Origin: Liolophura sinensis | Taxonomy: Eukaryota; Mollusca; Polyplacophora; Chitonida; Chitonidae | Direction: 5' to 3' | Assembly (NCBI RefSeq): GCF_032854445.1 | Contig: NC_088298.1 | Span: 8,173,504-8,237,503, forward strand | Length of the DNA stretch: 64,000 bases | Shown here: in pieces, positions 60,601-64,000 of the stretch | Layout: each line of letters begins with the position of its first letter | Position numbering within the stretch: position 1 is the first letter of the stretch | Position numbers and translations under genes: made by a program | The notes under the pieces: generated by a model | What the model was told of the DNA's origin: nothing | What the model saw: only the letters and a program-made list of their open reading frames with translations | Databases searched by the model: none

Positions 60601-63600
60601 TACACACCAATACAAGCACAGGAAAGGTAAAACTGGTATCGGTAAGGCACACCCAAAGTTCAGCTGGGGTAGACTCAGACATCAGTGCCACAGGTACTGA
60701 TATATGTTTAATGTTCAGTCAGTATTGTGTTTGAAAATCAAGTTGCCAAAGGGAATTTTTATATTGCTCCACTCTGACTACTTGTGGAATTTTGGTAGCA
60801 GTAAGAACTCCTGTGACTGTAAACAAATTACTGTTTCTAATGTTCGTTGAAGACTACTTTTGTCCTCCAACACATGACTAGTATGATGTTTTAATGTGCA
60901 TGTGTGAAAGTTCACCAGCAATTTGCCGAAGTTTGGTGGTTTTACTTGGTCAGTCTGGTTTCTGCCACCCACAACGCTGGCACCTATTGTACAAGTCAAA
61001 AACTCTTCAGCATGTATAGCAGCGAAAAAAAAAAAAAAGTCAAATAAATAAATGTGGAATACATAATGTTAGTTCATGTATATGTTTTTTATTTGTAGAT
61101 GACATTTCATCAGGTCATCAGCAGTTATCAAATGGTAGGTTTCTTTCTGTTTCCAAGAGAAGAGGATATGTTAAGCAATTAACATTTTCCTAATGACATA
61201 AATTGGCCCAATGAGTTACATGTATGATTGACATCTAGTTACGTTATGTAAACTTTGAAACAAAGATTGTGGTTTTATGGCTGAAGACGACAAGTATGTC
61301 CCAGCTGAGCACCACTCGCTCAAGTCACTGCTGAAGTCACAGGCGTTAGCTACTTAATTTCCAGACTCACCGCTTGCATATCCTAAAGGGGATATTAAGT
61401 GATAAAAACCAAAAGTCTTCATGCATCCTTGAATGGAAAATGGCTGTAATGTGTTATCAAATAGTGTGAAGATGTGAGGAGGTGTCAAGGAAGCAGAATT
61501 GGGGGATTACCCTAAATGACCATAAAAACCCATCCATGACTAACTTGCCCATTTTTCCCCGATTCTGAGAGTGCTATGGGTTTTAGAAGGCTGTTTTGAG
61601 GTGTATTTGATTCTGGAAAATTGCAAGTTTCTACGCCAAAAATAGTACTTTGTGAAGTTTATTTGCCTCTAAAAAATGCAGTTATGTGGGCGAAATTTTA
61701 ATTTTTTAAAATTTTTTTCTACAAGATCATGAGAAACAAAGAAATTGTGTATTTCACCTGAAGTTTGGTATGTAAAAAGGCGCCTTGAGAAGCACTGAAA
61801 GGCCTTAAAATGATGCTTTCGATGTCAACACTTAAGATTTTCTGATGTTAAGAAAACAGATGCAAATTTGACTTTACTTGTGTTTTATGGCTATCTGACA
61901 CTAAAAAGTGGAAAAATGAAATCCACCTTTTAGTTATGTTTGATCATAATAATTTTTTGACTTCTCCTGTTTTTTTTTTTTTCAAAGCTTTCTAAACATA
62001 TATGTTTTCTACAGGAAAAGTATTTGGGACAGGTCACATTTCCCACAAATTAAATGATTTTCCAGTTTTAAAAGTCATCTTGCATCGATGAGAAAAGGTG
62101 TATTAAAGCACATTCCTTTATTATGCAACAGGTTAAATTCTTGTTGTCTAATTGATCAAACTTCACGAGAAAACTGTTATGTTGCCCTGTAAGGTGAACG
62201 AATCCATCAGAGTCAAACAAAATGTCTCGCTTGAAAGAAAGCTTAATTTTAACTGAAATATTTTAATTTAAAATAACGTTTAGGCTTTAGCTGAAATATT
62301 GTAATTAAGATAACATTTAAGCTTAGGTGTAATATTGTAATTTAAGATAGCATTTAAGCTTTAGCTGAAATATTGTAATTTAAGATAACATTTAAGCTTT
62401 AGCTGAAATATTGTAATTTAAAATAACAGAGGCCTGCACATCTTTTTCTTTGTTTTCTATCTAGCTCCCAGGTTTGATGGGTTCAGGAATTTTGAACAGC
62501 AGCAGCACCTGTCACAGAGAATGGAACACCTACATTTAGGTGGGATTCCTGACCTCCCATCTTACAGGATGGATAGAAAACCTAGAGGTATGTTGCGACT
62601 TGTAGTTTGCAGGTGATGCTAAACTAACATAAGGTAAGACGCTCAATCCAGGGGATTTGCACTTTAGGGCTTGGTGACACTAGGGTGCCAGTGACATCTA
62701 TGTGCCAATAGGGCGCCTGTAACACCTATATGACAATACAGCACTCGCAACACCTGTATGACAATACAGTGCCCGTGACACTTGTATGCCAATTTGTGCA
62801 GTCTAACATTTGTTGTTGAAGACCAATTGTTGTCCTCCATTTTGATGTGCATATTTGTACACTAAAAAGCTAATAACTAGGCAGGGATCTATGGTTTTTG
62901 TGAGGCACTCCAATTTCCTCCACTCAAAAAACTGGCTACCATCGTATAGAAAGTCATCAGTATGGTGTTGAACAACACCTGTCAAAATTTTCAGCGGCCT
63001 TGGAATTGGAAATTAGATTGAATTTACAACTTGATTTTAGATCTCTGGACCTGCTTTTAAAAAGGATCAAGTCAAGATAGAGTAATGTTAAAAAAGTAAA
63101 GAAACATATATGCAGGGCAAATCTGAATATGATGTCTTTACATAATAAAAATTTACAATGCTATAAAAATATGTAGAATACAAAAAATGCCAAACAAGGG
63201 AGATAACTGCTGTGAGCATGATGCCAAGCTTGTTTACACTGCGATATTTTTTACATTCGTTTATTTTTCAAGTTGTTGAACTTGAGGCAGTCATTAAAAA
63301 TGTGGTTGTTAGATGTAGCCCCACCAACCCTCCAAAAAGAGGGTTGTACCTTTGATGGAATTTCTTTCATTTTTCCTTCAGTGTTCATTTCTTCAAAATC
63401 TGTATCATTTTCATTGGCCAGAATAAAAAGGAAATTCTTTACTGACCTACTCTATTTTCCCTGAAAGAGTTGGATTGCCAGAACAAAGAAGTTTTAAGGA
63501 TTCTTTTAACACAGAAATATCTGCCATTGATACCTTCAGATAGTTGTAGGTTTCCCCCTGGACTCTGCCTGGTTTCCTCCCATCATAATGCAGTCTGCGT

Positions 63601-63917
63601 GGTATAAGTGACATATTCTTGAGTACAGCATAAAAACACCAATGAAATAAATCAAATAAATAAATGTTATAAGGGTTTGTGGATGGTGTATTTCCTCCCA
63701 TTCTCTCCTCGGTTTCCTTCTATGCTGTCCTCAGTTTTCATCCACCATAATGCTGGTTGCTTTAGTGATATATACTTGACTAACACCAAGCAAATAAATA
63801 AATTCCCTTACTTCTCAGGATACTGTCTCATTATTAATAACTTCAAGTTCTACTCCTTACCTGATGACCATGAGAGCCGTAAGATGCCCGACAGGCACGG
63901 AACCAATGTGGATGCAG
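54306..63917 (+). CDS. CASP8: Caspase-8-like initiator caspase, 5' part (8 coding exons in window)
   Basis: Role: cytosolic cysteine protease recruited through death effector domains (DEDs) to death-receptor or innate-immune complexes. Coding exons by GT-AG sites: 54306-54676, 56206-56447, 57626-57811, 59156-59233, 60538-60579, 61099-61134, 62465-62587, 63819-63917; together 392 codons. DED1 is about residues 22-106 and DED2 124-203, each ending in the R-x-D-L-L motif (QRADLLRKLG, GRDDLLEKV). A linker of about 150 residues follows, then GYCLIINNFKF and MPDRHGTNVDA, the start of the p20 protease domain. The catalytic His and Cys are beyond the window. The first of three adjacent ATGs was taken as start. 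Alternatives: caspase-10-like, or a catalytically dead cFLIP-like protein, since the active site is unseen. Confidence 0.9.
54677..56205. other. Caspase intron 1 (coding)
   Basis: Contains a SINE-1 tail remnant (about 55615-55675) and the 3' part of the unnamed dispersed repeat (about 55940-56010: TAATACTTTGTAAGCATTCA then TATCTAAAGTATGCACACC). Confidence 0.7.
56206..56447 (+). CDS. CASP8: Caspase exon: DED2
   Basis: The acceptor is CTCCCTGCAG and the donor CAAG before GTACGT. It encodes KLLLVIADELTKKDV through GRDDLLEKVTRYQ. Entry is in phase 2, exit in phase 1. Confidence 0.9.
56448..57625. other. Caspase intron 2
   Basis: No gene seen. A worn SINE-1 tail is likely near 57485-57535 (TTCTTGTGTATGGTGTTGAAC, then AATAAATGC). 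Confidence 0.5.
57626..61134 (+). CDS. CASP8: Caspase linker exons (57626-57811, 59156-59233, 60538-60579, 61099-61134)
   Basis: Four exons of 186, 78, 42 and 36 bp, all phase 1 to phase 1 with good acceptor and donor sites (TTTTCAG/GTAAAC, TGCTAG/GTGAGT, TTTTCAG/GTAAGT, TTGTAG/GTAGGT). They encode a Pro/Ser/Asn-rich, probably disordered linker with no recognisable domain. The two smallest exons rest on splice sites and frame only. Confidence 0.7.
58266..58505 (+). repeat. Intronic repeat, copy 1
   Basis: Shares TTTCATGTGAAGTTTGGT, AGAAGCACT, GGCCTTAAAATGAT, ACTTCACAAATTAACT-like and CCCTGTAAGG landmarks, in order, with 61735-62262 in a later intron of the same gene. Confidence 0.65.
58519..58677 (+). 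mobile_element. SINE-1, 5'-truncated, perfect 14-bp target duplication
   Basis: Starts CCTCTCCGGCCGTACGTGGG, ends (AATA)n. AAGTACAGTAACTT at 58505-58518 and 58678-58691. Confidence 0.96.
59234..60537. other. Caspase intron 4
   Basis: AT-rich, with T and A runs; no repeat family identified. Confidence 0.45.
60940..61053 (+). mobile_element. Worn SINE-1 3' fragment in caspase intron 5
   Basis: TCTGGTTTCTGCCACCCACAACGCTGGC, read in two parts (TCTGGTTTCTGCC, ACAACGCTGGC), then CTCTTCAGCATG-like tail and TCAAATAAATAAA. About a quarter of positions look changed. Confidence 0.6.
61735..62262 (+). repeat. Intronic repeat, copy 2
   Basis: Longer counterpart of 58266-58505: TTTCACCTGAAGTTTGGT, AGAAGCACTGAAAGGCCTTA, AACTTCACGAGAAAACTGTT and CCCTGTAAGG. 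Confidence 0.65.
62245..62430 (+). repeat. 38-bp tandem repeat, ~5 units, in caspase intron 6
   Basis: The unit, in parts, is AGCTGAAATATTGTAATTTA and AGATAACATTTAAGCTTT. It ends about 35 bp upstream of the acceptor for exon 62465-62587. Confidence 0.9.
62465..62587 (+). CDS. CASP8: Caspase linker exon before the protease domain
   Basis: 123 bp, phase 1 to phase 1, acceptor TCTATCTAG, donor GAG before GTATGT. It encodes PRFDGFRNFEQQQHLSQRM and ends in YRMDRKPR, the usual position of the tyrosine/basic segment just ahead of the p20 start in initiator caspases. Confidence 0.8.
62665..62798 (+). repeat. ~35-bp tandem repeat, ~4 worn units, in caspase intron 7
   Basis: Units of the type GTGACACCTGTATGCCAAT followed by ACAGTGCCC, each differing at several sites. 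Confidence 0.75.
62899..62990 (+). mobile_element. Worn SINE-1 3' fragment in caspase intron 7
   Basis: AATTTCCTCCACTCAAAAAAC, CTGGCTACCATCGTATAGAA and CAGTATGGTGTTGAACAACA correspond to the family body and tail. Confidence 0.55.
63530..63665 (+). mobile_element. SINE-1 3' part in caspase intron 7
   Basis: GTTTCCTCCCATCATAATGC, ATATTCTTGAGTACAGCATA and (AATA)n. A second, more worn piece of the same family follows at about 63670-63803, up to the acceptor of the p20 exon. Confidence 0.85.
63819..63917 (+). CDS. CASP8: Caspase exon: start of p20 domain
   Basis: 99 bp, acceptor ACTTCTCAG, donor GCAG before GTAAGA. It encodes GYCLIINNFKF and MPDRHGTNVDA, matching the first strand and the R-x-G-T-x-x-D substrate-pocket arginine of caspases. 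The remaining protease exons are past the right edge. Confidence 0.92.
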
Positions 63918-64000
63918 GTAAGACTCTCGCTCTGTTTGACGTGTACAGGTGTATGTTCCCGGAAGAGTAATTTTTACTGAATGACAAAAGTTACCTGTAG

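Noticed and set aside
60617-60640. Possible extra caspase exon between 60580 and 60640 (CACAGGAAAG before GTAAAA)
   Set aside because: No adequate pyrimidine tract, and the phase does not fit the neighbouring exons.

Overview
This is eukaryotic nuclear DNA, almost certainly from a mollusc (bivalve or gastropod). The evidence is an AT-rich background, spliced genes with GT-AG introns, and many copies of tRNA-headed SINEs whose conserved body and tail (TTGAGTACGGCGTAAAACACC followed by AATAAATA repeats) are typical of molluscan genomes. Only two genes can be recognised with confidence. A methyl-end (delta-12/omega-3 type) fatty acid desaturase lies on the minus strand at about 8.0-9.0 kb. The 5' part of a caspase-8-like initiator caspase, with two death effector domains and the start of the protease domain, lies on the plus strand from 54.1 kb to the right edge; its catalytic His and Cys lie beyond the window.

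Layout. 0.2-1.3 kb: a dead LINE with RNase H and a C-terminal zinc knuckle. 2.5-3.1 kb: a duplicated GACA-rich tandem repeat. 6.4-7.2 kb: a 22-bp minisatellite. 8-9 kb: the desaturase. 9.3-16.5 kb: SINEs, an unnamed dispersed repeat and an internally deleted Tc1 element. 16.8-47.2 kb: two near-identical copies, in the same orientation, of one long segment. Each copy holds a LINE reverse-transcriptase remnant, SINEs, a 70-bp satellite array, a decayed Mutator-like transposase with a GATA-type zinc finger, and a 51-bp tandem repeat. The first copy ends in a run of exactly 200 N (29664-29863) and the second starts right after it. This looks more like two unmerged haplotype contigs joined by a scaffolder than a real duplication. 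47-54 kb: more SINEs, an inverted-repeat partner to the left end of the Mutator-like element, and small foldback elements. 54-64 kb: the caspase gene, with repeat-rich introns.

How it fits together. The middle 30 kb is mobile and satellite DNA, and nothing in it looks like a working host gene. The transposase (about 39.9-43.0 kb), the 51-bp array and an imperfect inverted repeat of about 90 bp (38737-38828 against 49941-50033) together suggest one Mutator-like element of about 11 kb. Its left end abuts the 70-bp satellite. The contig left of the gap tends to lack single bases compared with the second copy. The desaturase, on that same contig, has what looks like a one-base loss that garbles its C-terminus, so that break may be an assembly error. 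The caspase exons in the window splice in a consistent frame: all internal boundaries from exon 2 onward are phase 1, so the small linker exons could be skipped without a frameshift.

All calls come from reading the sequence; no database search was run.
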